DNA of 6,879 nucleotides. Origin: Robiginitomaculum sp. (GTDB lineage Bacteria > Pseudomonadota > Alphaproteobacteria > Caulobacterales > Maricaulaceae). The notes under the pieces were generated by a model, which ran no database searches, was not told the DNA's origin, and saw only the letters and a program-made list of their open reading frames with translations. Positions within the stretch are counted from its first letter, which is position 1; each line of letters opens with the position of its first letter. The DNA is taken from positions 1 through 6,879 of the forward strand of contig JALSYJ010000328.1 in assembly GCA_027071965.1 (NCBI GenBank), in the 5' to 3' direction. Made by a program: the position numbers and the translations under genes. Below, piece by piece: positions 5,611-6,879 of the stretch.

Positions 5611-6279
5611 ATGTCGGAACCAGATGAATCTCAACCTCCAAAACGCGGATTGTGGCTTTGGCTTCGCAATAGTTTTCTTACCGGAATTGTAATTACTGCT
5701 CCGATTGGCGCTACTCTTTGGGTAGTGGTCAGCTTCGTTAATTTTGTTGACGGTTCTGTTTTACCGATAATTCCAGAGAAGTATAATCCAGAGACATATC
5801 TGCCTATTGAACTTCCCGGTCTGGGCCTGGTCATTGCAGTGGTCGGGCTTACCCTGCTGGGGGCTTTGACGGCGAACATATTTGGCCGCACCCTTATAGG
5901 GTTTGGTGAAAGCCTGCTGCGCAGGGTGCCGTTTGTCAGCAATCTCTACGAAGCAGTAAAGCAGATAATACACACCATTGTTTCAGGATCCGACAAGTCA
6001 TTTCAGGATGCGGTTTTGATCCAATACCCGCGCGAGGGGTTGTGGGCCGTTGCATTTATAACTGCTGATGCCAAAGGGGAGTTGCAGGAATTGCTGCCTG
6101 ATGATCGGGTGGCAGTCTTTGTGCCCACTACGCCAAATCCTACTTCCGGGTTTTTGCTGTATGAAAAGCGCGAGAATCTAAAAGACCTGGACATGAGCGT
6201 TGAAGACGCTGCAAAGCTGGTCATATCAGCAGGTCTGGTTTATCCAGACCCGGACAAAAATCCTTCAACCCGTAGTTAG
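5611..6279 (+). CDS. DUF502 family inner-membrane protein
   Basis: The product has 222 residues from ATG 5611. After a short polar N-terminus there are two membrane segments, about 21-47 (FLTGIVITAPIGATLWVVV core) and 68-91 (PGLGLVIAVVGLTLLGALT core). A soluble domain follows with the family signatures RRVPFVSNLYEAVKQ (104-118) and VFVPTTPNPTSGFL (169-182). This is a complete, normal-length DUF502 protein. Its biochemical function is not known to me; members occur widely in bacteria, and in alphaproteobacteria are often near recG, as here. It has its own likely promoter in the divergent gap. The last 15 bases overlap the recG 3' end on the opposite strand, and no terminator hairpin is seen between them. 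Confidence 0.9.
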   Translation: MSEPDESQPPKRGLWLWLRNSFLTGIVITAPIGATLWVVVSFVNFVDGSVLPIIPEKYNPETYLPIELPGLGLVIAVVGLTLLGALTANIFGRTLIGFGESLLRRVPFVSNLYEAVKQIIHTIVSGSDKSFQDAVLIQYPREGLWAVAFITADAKGELQELLPDDRVAVFVPTTPNPTSGFLLYEKRENLKDLDMSVEDAAKLVISAGLVYPDPDKNPSTRS

Positions 6280-6879
6280 AAGTTTTAGTGCCTGATCCTG
6301 CTCGAACAAATACAGCATGTTTTTTAGAATCTGCCCGCGTTCTGCACTAAGATCGGGGTCAGCTTGCACTTCCATCCTGGCCTGAATTCTGGCGAGTTCC
6401 AGCATTTCACCATCAATGGCAAGATCTGCAAATCTTGATCGCAACTGTCCCGATTGCCGGGTACCCAGCAAATCACCAAATCCGCGCAAGACAGCATCTT
6501 TTTCCGCTATTAAAAAACCGTCTTCAGTTTCGCGCATAATGGACAATCGCTCTTTGGCAATGGCTCCTAATGGAGCCTGATACAGTAAGATGCACGAAGA
6601 CGGTTTATCAGAACGTCCAACTCTCCCGCGCAACTGGTGCAATTGGGCAAGGCCAAATCGCTCGGCATGTTCGATAACCATCACGGTGGCATCGGGCGCA
6701 TCTATACCAACCTCTATTACCGTGGTTGCCACCAGCAGGGTTATGTCTCCATATCTAAACCTTCTGGACAGTTGTTCTTTTTCCTCTGATTTCATACGGC
6801 CATGAATTAGCCCGACTTTCGGGCCAAAGCGCGATGATAATTCTTCGTAACGCTGCTCGGCTGCCGCCAGATCAGATTT
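6265..6879 (-). CDS. recG: ATP-dependent DNA helicase RecG, C-terminal part
   Basis: The frame is open to the window end, so only the last 204 residues are present and the start lies beyond 6879. Visible are the lead-in LAAAEQRYEEL and VGLIHGRMK, superfamily 2 helicase motif V (ATTVIEVGID, fragment residues 51-60), motif VI (QLHQLRGRVGR, 79-89) with its Arg fingers, and the RecG-type tail with DLLGTRQSGQ and a final LYLFEQDQALKLL. RecG remodels stalled replication forks and branched recombination intermediates in the cytosol. The wedge domain, Walker motifs and DEAH-type box would be outside the window. Mfd shares the helicase core, but the tail matches RecG. The stop lies inside the 3' end of the DUF502 gene. 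Confidence 0.96.
   Translation of the reverse strand, partial: KSDLAAAEQRYEELSSRFGPKVGLIHGRMKSEEKEQLSRRFRYGDITLLVATTVIEVGIDAPDATVMVIEHAERFGLAQLHQLRGRVGRSDKPSSCILLYQAPLGAIAKERLSIMRETEDGFLIAEKDAVLRGFGDLLGTRQSGQLRSRFADLAIDGEMLELARIQARMEVQADPDLSAERGQILKNMLYLFEQDQALKLLTTG

Overview
The window looks like chromosomal DNA of a proteobacterium, most likely an alphaproteobacterium. This rests on the initiator tRNA sequence, a cysteine synthase with the EGTAGNTG loop, a DUF502 membrane protein beside recG, and roughly balanced base composition. The lineage call is an inference from family resemblance, not a search result. The regulator/phasin pair resembles the phaD/phaF-phaI neighbourhood of pseudomonads, so a gammaproteobacterial or transferred origin for that part is not excluded.

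Left end (1-800): a perfect 81-bp tandem array runs into a complete initiator tRNA-fMet gene (271-347). Each unit carries a TATAAT box and the first 19 nt of the tRNA, so the single intact tRNA is preceded by a ladder of identical promoters and tRNA 5' stubs. The array touches the window edge, so its true copy number is unknown. Immediately downstream is the start of a tyrosine-recombinase integrase gene (491-787) with a good ribosome binding site but two in-frame stops and no catalytic domain. This is the scar of a genetic element that once used the tRNA 3' end as its attachment site.

Middle (878-5477): a phasin gene with a histone-H1-like Lys/Ala/Pro tail (+ strand) faces a four-gene minus-strand operon across a shared terminator. 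In transcription order the operon is: a membrane-anchored DUF3089 alpha/beta-hydrolase-like protein, a cysteine synthase, a cystathionine beta-lyase, and a PhaD-like TetR regulator. The genes overlap by ATGA or are 9 bp apart, which implies co-transcription and translational coupling. The two PLP enzymes join sulfide assimilation (cysteine) to transsulfuration (homocysteine, methionine). The regulator at the end of the operon is a candidate controller of the neighbouring phasin and hence of polyhydroxyalkanoate (PHA) granules. The DUF3089 protein has Glu where the nucleophilic Ser of the hydrolase elbow is expected, and probably lacks the His as well.

Right end (5478-6879): a divergent promoter region leads to a DUF502 two-helix membrane protein (+), whose 3' end overlaps that of recG (-) by 15 bp. 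RecG runs off the window, so only its C-terminal third or less is seen.

The most unusual item is the promoter/tRNA-stub array in front of tRNA-fMet. The rest is mostly recognisable housekeeping or storage metabolism. I do not see an obvious defence or other new multi-gene system here.
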